Assembly (NCBI GenBank): GCA_018873225.1
Contig: JAEILZ010000007.1
Location: 558,001 to 622,000 of the forward strand
DNA length: 64,000 nt
Reading direction: 5' to 3'
Source: [Phialemoniopsis] sp. UDSM-2020
Taxonomy: Eukaryota; Ascomycota; Sordariomycetes; Thyridiales; Thyridiaceae
Below are positions 34,831 to 45,030 of the stretch, in pieces. Within the stretch, counting starts at the first letter, position 1; every line of letters begins with the position of its first letter. The notes under the pieces were generated by a model. The model worked only from the letters and a program-made list of their open reading frames with translations, was not told the origin of the DNA and made no database searches. A program made the translations under genes and the position numbers.

Positions 34831-35519
34831 TGTTTGCTCCATAGCGACCCGGGTGTACGTCGGGACGAGCGTGAAGGTGGACTTGGCGGGGTTCCTTGCG
34901 CTCTGCGCAAATTTCGTGGCTCTTTCAAAGAAGGCGATGGTAATGAGGTGTATTTCAGAGTAGCTTGAGGTGATCAACTGATAATGAAAACTTAGCCTGT
35001 AAAGCTATCCAGTGCTGTCTTCAGCGTAAAGAAGCTCGTCAACTAGCACCTCCTCCTAGCTCGAAAACAGAGTTATTGCCTCCTGAATAGGGCCACAAAC
35101 TCGGCGCAGAGAGCCTGGAGCCACCTTTGCGCTCGTCCCGACATTGATGGGTCACCCGAAAGACCAGTACTTGGCGGAGAATTGATCAAAGTCCAAACAA
35201 AAGCGAAGGCAGGAAACTATTACCATGATGCGTTGTGCTATTGTAAGAGGTTGTTCCCCCCGGGTAAGACGCCGTTGACACTTTATCCAATCCGAGTCTA
35301 TGTGAGTGTGACTCTCACGTGCGCCGTCCCGAGCATACCCGCATTCACCATGATGCAGCGGCCTATGAAAGTTCCGTCGCCTCGCACAACACGTCAGCTC
35401 GGGAGAGACACTGGCTGATACGTCCTCTCGATATGCTACTCCATTGTAATCTTTCAGTAGTACGTACAGTACAATATTCGTACAGTACCAATACTTCACA
35501 GGGGTGCAGAACTTACACC

Positions 35520-35645
35520 AAACAGCCCGCTTCCAAAACTAGCAAAGGCTTAGGGCTCTACCTGAATCAACCATCAACATCCGATCTGAATTGTGCCCCC
35601 AGTGGTCTGAGAGTCCGATAGTGACTAATCCGCACGGTCCCTTCA
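35520..35645 (-). repeat. Hairpin repeat family, copy
   Basis: It matches the flank of the 27105-27310 copy (GGGCTCTA, ATCAACCAT, CCAGTGGTCTGAGAGTCCGA) and ends at CCGCACGGTCCC; the other stem arm is missing. Confidence 0.7.
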
Positions 35646-35857
35646 GGTGGTGTGATTGACCCGAGCAGCGCATGTATCCTTTCAGGCCCAATAACACGGA
35701 TGTGATCAAGACGGAATCCAGAGCCGCGTGAGAAATCTAATTCTCATACCTACTACGAGGTAAAAACACGATGTGACCATCATCGTGAGTTGCAATTGTG
35801 ACTAGGTGTAGAAGAAGTTCGTTACAGGTGCTAATTCTTGACCCGGGGACTTTTTCA

Positions 35858-36135
35858 GATCAAGGGACAATACAAATTCCGCCTGGACGACAGACACGAC
35901 GATATCAACTGCGTTAACATGTAAGCCAAGGGAGAGCACATTGCTCATCAGGCTTCCAATGCCGAAGTCGAAGTCTATCGCACGCTGGTTAGCGAAGTCG
36001 GCATGCCTTTCGTCTACGGTATCGTCACTTTAACCGGCCGACCATACCTGATCACCGACAAGTTAGGCCCCGATATCAAGAGACTGGCAGACTTTTGCGG
36101 AGGCTGCTTTTCTCTCTACACGGTCTTGACGATAG
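35858..36135 (+). pseudogene. Casein-kinase-1-like kinase fragment
   Basis: The plus frame reads AEVEVYRTLVSEVGMPFVYG, then GRPYLITDKLGPDIKRL and ADFCGG, then FSLYTVLTIG and a stop. This fits the N-lobe/hinge of CK1-type kinases (YxxL...G(V/I)P...LGPSLEDL...FCGRxFSLKTVL). Upstream remains (FQIKGQYKFRL) are separated by stops. There is no catalytic lobe, because the fragment ends next to the 3' end of the BTB gene. It is a truncated relic and is unlikely to be functional. Confidence 0.55.
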
Positions 36136-36320
36136 GAACATAATTAGTCTCGCGCATTGAGCGGATAGGACATACGTGCGCGCGTTTGTTCGTGTCCATA
36201 GGCGCGCTATGACCTAGTCGTGGATTTGCAGACTGACAATGAAGCCCGGAAACATGAGACTGCAAAGCCTGGTTCGCTAAGGAAACAGTGCCACAGGTTA
36301 TTGCATTGAGAAAACTAGCA

Positions 36321-37234
36321 TTAAGAAGGATACTCTTCCTCGAAACACTTCCCACACAATACTGAGCATTCGTAAGACTGACGCAGTGTGCGCGGGTCAA
36401 AACTGCCCGATGAGGGCTCTTTACACTTGTGACACCTCTTCTTAGCGACCAATACCGGATTAGCCCGCTGTAGACGCCACCCTGGACTGAGCATCATGTC
36501 GCGCGCCAGGGGCGGGTGTTTGCGCAGCAGCATCCGAAAATCGTCATCGCAGATCAGATAGAAGCTGCCAGCGACCAGAAAATCCAGCACCATATGTTTC
36601 ACCGGGCAATCCTCCGGCTCGTCGTCATAAAGCTCAGAAACTTCCATCAACAGCCCTTTCGGGTATACAGGACTGAAATCGCCCCCTTCCTCCGGTAGAG
36701 CACAGAGCGAAGGTAAAAGGCCATGAAACCATTTCTCTAGTCTGTCCAAGACGTCCATTTGCATCTCATCCCATAATAAAAAATCGGCTGCTTCCCAGAG
36801 ACTGCGCGAGGTCTTTATCAGATGATCCGTGACCGGTACAAGCTCTAGTGATGTCAGCGTTGATGCTTTGAGATCGATACTTGGGGGAAAGGACATGCTC
36901 TTCCGGTTGTAAATGTACTTCAAGACTCCATCAACCTGCTCGGAGTCTAGCGCCTCCATCGTGATTTTATTCGATATCGACTCCTGCACAAGTAAGCCAT
37001 TAGTTCTTATATGCCCGGTGTCGTGGAAGATACCTCAAAATTTCCCGTAAAGATTGTTTTAAACCAGGGACATCGTGTGCACACGATAGCTTTGTGAATC
37101 TTCCATACTTTCTCACCACATGACACCTCCGCGTCGGCAAACAAAGAGCTTTCTAGCAATCTGATTATCATGTCAGTACCGATACAAGCGCAATCAGGAA
37201 TTGGATCCATTACTTACTCCAGGTCTGTAGCCAT
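36321..37234 (-). CDS. BTB/POZ domain protein (paralogue 1)
   Basis: Three exons, 37234-37218, 37160-37034 and 36983-36321, join in phase to 268 residues beginning MATDLELLESS. Residues ~6-75 form a fungal BTB fold (FADAEVSCGEKVWKIHKA, CTRCPWFKTIFTG, VDGVLKYIYN). The C-terminus has two CxxC pairs (CHKCKEPSSG... and VLCGKC). The middle exon is 127 nt, exactly as in paralogue 2 at 43206-44286. Such proteins usually mediate dimerisation or cullin-3 adaptor roles; the partner is unknown here. The 17 nt first exon is inferred from consensus sites. Its first codons and promoter match those of the SNF2-stub gene. Confidence 0.78.
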
Positions 37235-37420
37235 GGTGTGTGAGTGACGAAGGAGGGGAATAGACGAGGCAGAGCAGGAGCGAGGATTTATGTGCTCCGT
37301 GCAGTTTCAGCGAGGCGCCAACGTCAACACCAACCCAGACCAGCATGTTACACATGAGTGGCTCGTAACTGCGAGCTGTCCAATGGGTGTTTCCACAAAT
37401 GAGCCATGTAATGAACGCTT
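37235..37420 (-). promoter_or_regulatory. Shared promoter module, BTB copy
   Basis: It matches 42569-42830 from the ATG outward (GGAGGGG, TATGTGCTCCGTGCAGTTTC, CCAACGTCA, TGAGCCA blocks). At 42569 the module precedes a different gene, the SNF2 stub. A third outer piece lies at 37965-38100. Confidence 0.7.
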
Positions 37421-37559
37421 AGGTGAAACAAGATCATAAATTTCTCTCCTATCAGGCTTTCGCATCCCCAAAGCAAGCTTCACTCTGGTGACAAGGGAAA
37501 ACTTCTCACGGCCATGAGTCATGCACCTACCCGCGCGGACCGGTCACAGATCGTCAATC

Positions 37560-37720
37560 ACAGGGGTCCGGCCGGCCGACGATCAAAGCATTAAATTACA
37601 TCGCTACTGCTAGGGACTGGCTGGGGAAATGGTGGCAAAAGAAAACAAGATTGATGTGGAGCCTAGATCATTCTGGATGAGATAGCCCCTTAACACCGTC
37701 AAAATTGAGCCCAATGAGGG
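37560..37720 (+). repeat. Direct repeat pair member (partner 11610-11785)
   Basis: It shares GGGGTCCGGCCG, CGACGATCAAAGCATT, TGGTGGCAAAA and TTGAGCCCA-like blocks with 11610-11785. Confidence 0.7.
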
Positions 37721-37964
37721 CATCGCTGTGCAGGATAGCAATAGCCTACCTAGATTCTACGCTCTCAGAATCTTAAGTCGTAACTCTCCCTTGGTGACTC
37801 ACCGGCGACTCCTGTCAGGTCGCGATCAAGGTTAACGAGGAAAACGGTTTGACTGGTCTCTTTCTGTGCCACTGAAAATATGTTATTGATCAGGGGTACA
37901 TTCAATTCGGTAGTGAACAGCTAGCAACAGTTCAGTGTACTTCTTGCCATTGCCATATTAGGTG

Positions 37965-38100
37965 TGGAACGTCATGATCCAATCAGCATCAAGTACACAT
38001 TAGCTGCAAGCTTTTCAAATGGTGATTCCACAAGGATGAGCCATTCTCTTGCCATTTGTCCGTGCAGCTGCCTGGTTCGTGGACATAGACCGTGCAAGGC
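37965..38100 (-). repeat. Fused piece of the promoter module and repeat A
   Basis: It has the outer end of the promoter module (ATGATCCAATCAGC, GCAAGCTTTTCAAATGGTG) and then the repeat A block GCAGCTGCCTGGTTCGTGGA, in the same order as at 42700-42830. Confidence 0.7.
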
Positions 38101-38514
38101 CGACGTTTGGGAACGAATGGAGAAACGAGGTGGAAAAGAATGGTGCTCAGTTCACACCGTTACAATGGCTGGCCGACGTGATGAAAGCCTCCTGAAGGAC
38201 ACGATTTCAATTGGAACTATAAGTGGTCGTGTTTACTGCCGCGCGACAATGCTTTATTTCATATCATCAAGATGGTGTGTGTTAGTCGTGTCCTAATTGG
38301 CTCGTCACTACGCCAACAAACACGTACGCAAAAAGCATGCACTCGCGTGATCTTAAAGAAGCTCTCATCCCACATTGGGCCTTTACTTTCCCTCAGACTG
38401 GTCAACGCAGCGAATAACTTGATTCGACAAGGCGGAATCAGAAGGGCATGTTACCATCACTAACTGATCCAGTCTCAAAGGGTGACTATCGCACCAACCA
38501 ATTACCAAGCCGTA

Positions 38515-38665
38515 AACTGTCCAGTCCCTGCGCTTGTTATGGTGGCATCATATCTATTGGCCACAATCGTCCGAAAACAACCGGAGATCGGGTAACCTTG
38601 CCTCAGAACTGACCCCTTCTAAGCTGGGGTCAAGCTAGAATTTGGTTTGTTTGAATCGAATTGTG
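38515..38665 (+). repeat. Repeat A, partial copy
   Basis: It contains ATCTATTGGCCACAA and GTAACCTTGCCTC as in the left half of 1330-1680 and 7165-7500. It then diverges at GCTGGGGTCAAGCTAG. Confidence 0.6.
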
Positions 38666-38924
38666 TCATGTCCACGATCTAGATTTCCGAGGCGCAAGTA
38701 GTGACAGGCTTGTCGTACCAGCCGCACCAACAGCAAGAATCACAGCGACAACGCCTGCGAACGATTGACATGTGCCTCGCGCGTCGGTCGATGATGCTGG
38801 CCTCGTGACATGAGACTGTCAGAGCACTAGGCGAGGCCGTCAAGGAGCTTGAATAAAGGTGGGACGAGCCATGCCTGCTGGCGGCAACCGGGCGGCCTTG
38901 TTTGGTGTGTGAGGAAGGAATGCA

Positions 38925-39075
38925 GACTGCTGATCTGCGCGCTGTATCCTACTGAGGATGACAAGTACGCACGGACCCTAGGGAAAACATCTCACTCGGG
39001 ACCGTGCGGGATTAGTCACCATCGAGCCACTAGGAGCGCAATTCACAATCGGATGTTGATTCAAGAAGAGCCACT
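38925..39075 (+). repeat. Hairpin repeat family, copy
   Basis: GTACGCACGGACCCTAGGG and, after a short loop, GGGACCGTGCGGGATTAGTC form the inverted arms. The right flank (TCACCATCGAGCCACTAGGA) matches the 27105 copy on the opposite strand. Confidence 0.75.
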
Positions 39076-39491
39076 CAGGAGCACTACGATCCTGACACAG
39101 CCAGAAGTAAAGCTATTCTTGCGTCGCGAGCACCACCCAGAAAAATAAAGTAGCCCGACGTATATGTACATTGAATGTCCAGTCATGACGCGACAGTGTG
39201 TACCTGCATCAGCTGGGCAAAAGGAGGCAGGGCAGGCGGGGTCTCTGAAGGTTGATTGGAGGGATCAGAATCTAGGTACAAACTGGAATGACCGCTGCTT
39301 GAGGGTGACCAGACAGATTAGGCATCAATTATTTTCGGGCATCAATCGTACTGCGTGCAGAAATTGCTTTTCAGCATCCACATGTCCTACGTACTGGCAA
39401 TGAAACCTATCAAGCTCAAATTACGCTTTTTATGTCAATATTGGCTGGTGGACGCCAACTGCAGCACGCCTGGGACATGCAGCGCAAGACG

Positions 39492-41033
39492 ATGCGGGAT
39501 CAGGACTCGAGAGAGACTAATTCTGTCGTGCTCCACCGACATCTTCACCATCAACTCCTATCGCTGGTTCGAGCCGAAGGTAACAAGCTTGTTCTACAAG
39601 GAGGTCGAGAGATTTTTGATGCATCTGGCGGCGCGGCGGTCGCCTGCATTGGTCACGGCGACAGACGTGTTGTTGAAGCTATTACAAGGCAGGCCCGTGA
39701 AGTCGCGTACTGTGCTAGTATTTTCTTCACCACCCCCGTCTACGAGGAACTGTGCCGGTTCTTGGTCGATTCGACGAAAGGGGCGATGTCGAGAGCTTAC
39801 ATCGTGAACTCTGGTCAGCATCTGTCTCGATTAGCTGTGGTCGGGCCCAAAACTAAGCAAAGACAGGATCGGAAGCCATGGAGGCGGCGATGAAGCTGGC
39901 TAGACAATACTTTCTCGAAAAGATCCCACCTGAGCCCGATCGAATTCGGTTCATCTCACGACAACAATCATATCATGGCATAACCCTGGGTTCACTCTCG
40001 ATGGGAGGTCATAAGCATCGCCGGGAGAAATTCGAACCCTTGCTATTAGACAATGTTTCCAGAGTGTCCCCTTGCTTTGCGCATCGACATAAGCACAGAG
40101 GCGAAAATGATCAGCAATACGTGGCTCGTCTAGCCACCGAACAATTCCAGAGGGTTGGTGCGGATACCGTGTGTGCCTTTGTGGCAGAGCCTGTCGTTGG
40201 AGCGGTAAGAATACCCAATTCTTGATTTTGATAAAGTCTGATGACTGTAGGCGCTTGGATGTGTTGTGTCGGATCCTGATTACTTCCAAGCCATGCAGGC
40301 TGTCTGTCATAAATATGGAGCACTGCTCATATTCGACGAGGTGATGTCAGGAATGGGTCGTACTGGGACACTGCATGCCTGGGAGCAGGAGGGCGTTGTG
40401 CCTGATATCCAGACCATAGGCAAATGTCTCGGTGGCGGATATCAGCCAGTCGCTGGACTACTTGTAAATCATCAGGTCACGGACGCCTTCATTCAAGGAA
40501 CCGCGTGAGTAGGGCCGTCAGTATGGCAGCTGACATGGGTTCTCTGATCCACGGCACTAATTGCCAACAGCGCTTTCGTCCACGGACATACGTATCAGGG
40601 ACACCCTATAGGATGTGCGGCCGCTCTCGAGGTCCAGCGAATCATACAAGCAGAGGACTTGCTCAACAACGTCACTGAGATGGGAGGGCTTCTATCACAA
40701 CTCCTGATCCAGCGTATAGGCAACCATCCCAAAGTCGGTGATATCCGCGGCCGCGGCCTCTTTCTGGGGATAGAGCTTGTGGCAAATAAGGCCACAGGTG
40801 CCCCATTTTCAGCCAAAGCCCAGGTAGCCATGAAAATATCTGAGTTGGGACTAACAGATATGTACGGTATCGCAGTCTACCCTGGTTCAGGAACCGTAGA
40901 TGGCGTGGACGGAGACCATATCATCCTGTCACCTGCATACAACATCAGCTCAGAGGATGTGGCATTTATTGCCAACACTATCGGGAGGCTGATTGAAGAT
41001 TTCTTCGCTGTCTTCAAAGCAGAGTATGGCTGA
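39492..41033 (+). CDS. Class-III PLP-dependent aminotransferase
   Basis: Exons 39492-39813, 39867-40204, 40251-40504 and 40571-41033 join in phase to 458 residues. DASGGAAVACIGHG opens the fold. SGSEAMEAAMKLAR binds the cofactor phosphate. IFDEVMSGMGRTG carries the pyridine-ring Asp. TIGKCLGGGYQPVAGLL supplies the Schiff-base Lys, and FVHGHTYQGHPIGCAAALEV with RGRGLFLGIELV completes the family signature. All key residues are present, so it is probably active, transferring an amino group from an omega-amine or amino acid to a 2-oxo acid. The substrate is not predictable. In-frame starts at 39432 or 39477 would add 20 or 5 residues. The first donor is GTCAGC, weaker than usual. Confidence 0.88.
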
Positions 41034-41952
41034 TGGATTGCATGCAGCAGCAGAGATAGATAGAGCTTGGGAAGAGAAACTTCCCGGTGGTGGATATCCG
41101 TCTTTGCGTGGAACTCCAGACTGGCAGGCGACGCGTGACGGCATACACTTGTAGGGAACACTGTCAAGGCTGCAAATCTGATTTTTTTGACGACGTCGAA
41201 GACCGGGTTGACGCGACCTCTTTTGGTGTAAGGGCTAAGAATTAGCTAGCTTCAAAAAATTCACAAATGAAGTTGTCATCGAAGACATTCAGACAAAGCC
41301 CCACCGACATTGATTGTCAGACACCTAAGCCACAAGATCCGTTCCTAGTCACCCTGGTGGGCTCAAATAAAAAGAGGAAGGTCGCGGAACAATTATGAGC
41401 TCGTCAGGCAACTTGTAAGGGCATTGAAATATCTCCAGTGGCTTCGTCAGATGCGACGGCGGTTTCGCAGGCCATATTACCGCCGGTCTGAGCTCAGGTT
41501 GAGACTGATGGTACAAGCAAGATGGCCATTGGTGTTGATGCTGAGATAGCTGGTGGCCGCCAATTCAAGTCTTTGTTGGGTGGAGCCAGGTCACTGACCA
41601 CCTTCTCTTCGGCCGCCGGCCTCAACCGAGCAGATAAACCTTGGCACCAAATGGTCTTCCGAAACGAGGCCTGGTCGCTGAATGGCACTTACTGGCGCTG
41701 TTATCTGGCAACCGCTGTGACCAAGATTTCTGCAAAGACGGACATGACCTGGTGAGAATGTGCAGAATGTCGTCGCGGAATAATTACGCCTTCGAATTGT
41801 CCCTGGGCAGTGTTCAGCCTGTTGTCAGTTTAGTGCATCTTCTGGGCTGATCTTCGCTGTTGTTTGAATAAGAAGCCTTTTGAAATCTCGAAATCTGATC
41901 TACAACTAAATCGAAGGAAATGATAATGGATGCAAGACTTTGACGGAGCCCA
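41034..41952. other. Intergenic region
   Basis: No gene supported. 41575-41625 (TTGGGTGGAGCCAGGTCACT block) resembles 2738-2790. The open plus frame at 41522-41755 is short and unrecognised. Confidence 0.5.
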
Positions 41953-42568
41953 TCATCCTTTACCATGAGATCCTTCCTGCGGCGCCTCGAGAGTCAAAGG
42001 ACCCGTAGACTCTGATAACAGGACTCTTGGCGTTTCACGAATATCCTCTCCCAACAATTGACGAACATCAAAGAAATGCGGGTTATAGTACACCACATTG
42101 TCCAGTCCATGTATTGGCTCTTGAAGAAACGTGCCCTGCTTTGATAAGATCCTGCCGACGGCACTTGCATCTTCTCTTGTCCCATATATATTGATTTCGA
42201 CTGTGAAAATGTTCGGCTTTCCAAGGTCCTTACTGGGGAAGTCACTTCTGAATACTTTGAATCGTAAGAGCCTTCCATCGGTGATTTTTTGAAGATCAAG
42301 ACATGTTTTCTTATTCACTACCGCAACAGCCAAGCCAAGTCGTTCTAAAACAAAGTATTGGCTTCGAGCGGAAATTGCGAGCTGCGATTGTTCCGGAGAA
42401 AGATGGTCCCATATATCTTGCATAACACGGGCCTTGACGCCGACAATCTAATGAATCTTTAAAGTTAGAACGCAACTACACAGAATACAAGGAGAAGACA
42501 CTCACCGTTCCGTAGCAAATTACTCTCTCTTCAGCTGTGGAATGAACCTCTGGTGTGTCTGTAGCCAT
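41953..42568 (-). CDS. N-terminal stub of a SNF2/Rad5-type (HLTF-like) ATPase
   Basis: Exons 42568-42506 and 42447-41953 give 185 residues in phase. The sequence has the features of the domain that precedes the helicase core in fungal SNF2-family proteins: ICYGTIVGVKARV, LGLAVAVVNKKTC, VEINIYGTREDASAVGRILS, GTFLQEPI and YYNPHFF. The family protein continues for hundreds of residues with DEAD/H and helicase-C motifs; here a stop comes soon after NPHFF and no helicase motif follows within 900 bases. It is either a truncated gene or a free-standing domain. Its start MATD and upstream ~250 bases match those of the BTB gene at 36321-37234. Confidence 0.65.
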
Positions 42569-42830
42569 GGTGCGGGTTCACAAAGGAGGGGCATGGGCGA
42601 GGAAGGGCAGGGGCTCTGTCCGGCATCTTATGTGCTCCGTGCAGTTTCGGCGACGTGCCAACGTCACCACCAACCCTGACCAGCCGGGTAGGAATGTAGA
42701 ACATCTTGATCCAATCAGCCTTGAGTACACATAAGTAGCTCGTGACTGCAAGCTTTTCAAATGGTGGTTCCACAAGGATGAGCCACTCTCTCGCCATTTT
42801 TCTGCGCAGCTGCCTGGTTCGTTTACACAA
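42569..42830 (-). promoter_or_regulatory. Shared promoter module, SNF2-stub copy
   Basis: It matches 37235-37420 immediately upstream of the ATG and 37965-38100 in its outer part. Both genes driven by the module begin with ATGGCTACAGAC. Confidence 0.7.
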
Positions 42831-43015
42831 TTCGGACAAACGGAATCCTATGTTCACTCCAGTGTATGAGTCATCGTCAACAAGCACCTCATCCTAGCTC
42901 GGGAAGAGGTCCGCTCCGAGGCAGATTTGCTTGGCTAGGTCATTCAGGACGATGGTGGCCAATAGATATGATGCCACCAAACGAGGTCATCGCCCTTGTA
43001 GACCGCATCAATTGG
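42770..43015 (-). repeat. Dispersed repeat family A, copy 4
   Basis: It contains the inverse of the core (CTCATCCTAGCTCGG, GCAGCTGCCTGGTTCG, CCAATAGATATGATGCCACC). It lies directly upstream of BTB paralogue 2. Confidence 0.7.
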
Positions 43016-43205
43016 CGATGGCAATACAGAGATGAGCTCTTGCATGTAGGGTACGAAGCTGGAGGCCTCCGCATAATGAAGCTATTATCCGAAAGCCATA
43101 AATGGACAAGACATTTGCCCATAAAAGCTGTTCTCTCCTCACCTAGGTTAGCCTTCCTCCATCTCTAGCTCTTTCCACACCTGAACACTTCTGGCTCTCC
43201 CCAGC

Positions 43206-44286
43206 ATGCCACCACCAAAGACATTCGCACTTCTGGATCTAAGGTGAGTGGTCCATCAAAAACTGCTTTCTTGGAACGAGACTAAGTTTCCATCAGTCTT
43301 TTGGACAGCGGACAGTACTCTGATGCCCTAGTCATCAGTGGTAACAAGGAATGGAAGGTACACAAAGCTATTGTCTGTTCAAGATGCCCAAGGTTCGACA
43401 AGGTGTTTTCATCCGGATCTGAGGTGAGAAGACATGACATACTGGTTATATAAGGATATTGATCGATTCACAGGATGCTGAGACCAGCGTTGTAAGAATC
43501 GAAAAGTTCAACTCTAACCATGTTGAGGCCGCATTGCAATTTATTTACGGTGGGGGTACGTATCAGACCTTCCAATCACGAGCTCCGTGTACAGTATCTC
43601 TGACTGACCTGGACATAGAGATTAATGTTGCTAAGGACTCTCCGATAACCATGTCAAGTCAGCTCTGGAACCTAGCTGATTATCTTCTCATCGGTGAGAT
43701 GCAACAAGCAGTTCTAGCCAACCTGAAAACATGGTTCACAGAACAACTGCCTCTTCTCTGCATGATTTCTGGGCGTTACGTCGAAGGGGCTAAAGATATG
43801 GATCTGGACCCCCAATTCATGCGGAGGCTGACCTTGGACATCGATCAATTGTACAGGGGCGAAACTCTGATTGCGAAGCCTGTTAAGGAGATGCTCCTCG
43901 AATTTATCTTCATCGGGCGGATCAACCTTCGATATGACGGGCACTTCCAGGAGCACCTCAGTGTTATACCTGGCCTGGCGGCGGACATCCTTATCGACCC
44001 GATACATTGGGAACCGTTCTGGCCAAGTAAATCACTCTTGCAGCCACTGTCCTACCCAGGAATGTGCTCTCACTGCGAGGTTGATTTCGCACTCGGATCT
44101 GCATACATGTTTGATCCATACAAATCGACCTTTGGAGAGGCTCATTTGCTATGCGAGGATTGTGCTGTGGAACTGTCTTCCACGTGGGAGAACCTGGATC
44201 ATTCGATACGCACTCCGAGTGTTCAAGTGGTGTGCTGTACTGAATCGCCATCCGACGCAATGCAAAGCGCCCATTTACTTAGCTGA
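43206..44286 (+). CDS. BTB/POZ domain protein (paralogue 2)
   Basis: Exons 43206-43243, 43297-43423 and 43474-44286 join to 325 residues. Residues ~12-80 are a BTB domain (YSDALVISGNKEWKVHKAIV, CSRCPRFDKVFSSG, VEAALQFIYGGG). Then comes a helical region (LWNLADYLLIGEMQQAVLAN) and a C-terminal pair CSHCEVDF ... LLCEDC that could bind zinc. Intron positions and phases and the 127 nt middle exon match paralogue 1, so the two derive from one ancestral gene. They are diverged and lie in opposite orientation. Confidence 0.8.
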
Positions 44287-44344
44287 TATACCTTATTGAG
44301 AATCGAAACAGTATGAATCCCATGCCGGCCGTAATAGACCACGA

Positions 44345-44475
44345 GCATTCATGTTATTCTCTTCGCTCACACTTCGCGTGGATTGGAAGGAATGAGATGA
44401 GGACGCAGCTCTTGGTGCCGCCGTGAATTCCGCCCTGCCATCTCGTCGAGTCGTCGTTTGTTTCCCTATCCTGTA
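44345..44475 (-). pseudogene. Relic of the ten-repeat gene, exon 3 start
   Basis: On the minus strand it resembles 3400-3520: acceptor-side AGGGAAACAAACGACGAC, the GGCGGAATTCACGGCGGC block (GGCGGAATGCATGGCGGC in the parent) and the CGAAGTGTGAGCGAAGAGAA block. The initiator-like ATGGCG is changed and the frame is broken. It is joined at about 44478 to the bZIP relic. Confidence 0.65.
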
Positions 44476-44479
44476 TCAG

Positions 44480-44950
44480 GAGGCTTGTCACATAACGAAT
44501 CGATAGTGGCGTGTGGGCGCGTTGGTGTGCATGCTAGGCATGTACCCGTAGCTGTCCTCACTAGATAGGCAGCCTCACGCTTGATGAAGTTGCTGAAGTG
44601 CGTTATGGAGGGCAAGGTGACTGGCACGGCGCCGATCGTCCAGTCCCGTAGGACTCGGTCGTCATGGCATGGTAGCTGGGAGCAGCAATGCCGTACGAGG
44701 CCGGTATCATCATCTTCTCGGGTGGCGGGCATGCAGAGGAGGCGAAGAGGGGAGGTGATTGCGTGCGGTCCCGGGTGTCATAGAAGGACGGGAAGAGAGC
44801 TCGTCATCGGGGTGCGTGGGTGGGGTGAATTGGCTGTTCTGCTTGCCTGTAACGTACAAAGCTGTTTAGCACTTGACGGTGCAGCAGGTTGGAACAGGAT
44901 TGTCTCTTACTGTAGCTGCGCTGGGCAATGCGGTTCTGTTGCTCCCAGCT
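44480..44950 (-). pseudogene. Relic of the bZIP/C2H2 gene (5' half)
   Basis: Read on the minus strand from 44950, it matches the parent from the end of exon 1 (CAGAACCGCATTGCCCAGCG) through intron 1, then skips about 200 bases of exon 2, and continues through the parts encoding IPASYG, SSYHAMT, TGAVPVTLP, THFSN and YM. The frame is broken. At the intron 1 donor this copy reads AGTAAGAG, a canonical GT donor, where the intact gene has GC. Confidence 0.75.
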
Positions 44951-45030
44951 ACCATGCCATGATGACCGAGTCCTACGGAGACTGGACGATCGGCGCCGTG
45001 CCAGTCACCTTGCCCTCCATAACGCAAATT
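44934..45030 (+). pseudogene. Inverted second fragment of the bZIP/C2H2 gene
   Basis: It encodes a piece like PSYHAMMTESYGDWTIGAVP on the plus strand, head-to-head with the relic just before it. The junction lies within a few bases of GTTCTGTTGCTCCC. The same exon 2 segment is therefore present twice here in opposite orientations. Confidence 0.7.

Larger units (their letters stand above)
32926..35857. other. Long intergenic region without a supported gene
   Basis: It contains the repeats at 34640-34830 and 35520-35645, a partial repeat A at about 35030-35065 and GTACAGTAC-type motifs at 35457-35495. The minus frame near 34786-34977 is open and reads RNPAKSTFTLVPTYTRVA, but I cannot place it. 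Confidence 0.5.
37421..39491. other. Repeat-filled intergenic region
   Basis: No supported gene. It contains 37560-37720, 37965-38100, 38515-38665 and 38925-39075, listed separately. The frame at 39164-39403 is open but unrecognised and may belong to the leader of the aminotransferase gene. Confidence 0.55.

Noticed and set aside
34377..34928. Minus-strand frame of 183 codons
   Set aside because: It overlaps a dispersed repeat also present at 26560-26750, where the frame is not conserved.
22990..39075. Spaced similar repeats as a possible CRISPR array
   Set aside because: Copies are kilobases apart, diverged and in a eukaryotic genome with introns.
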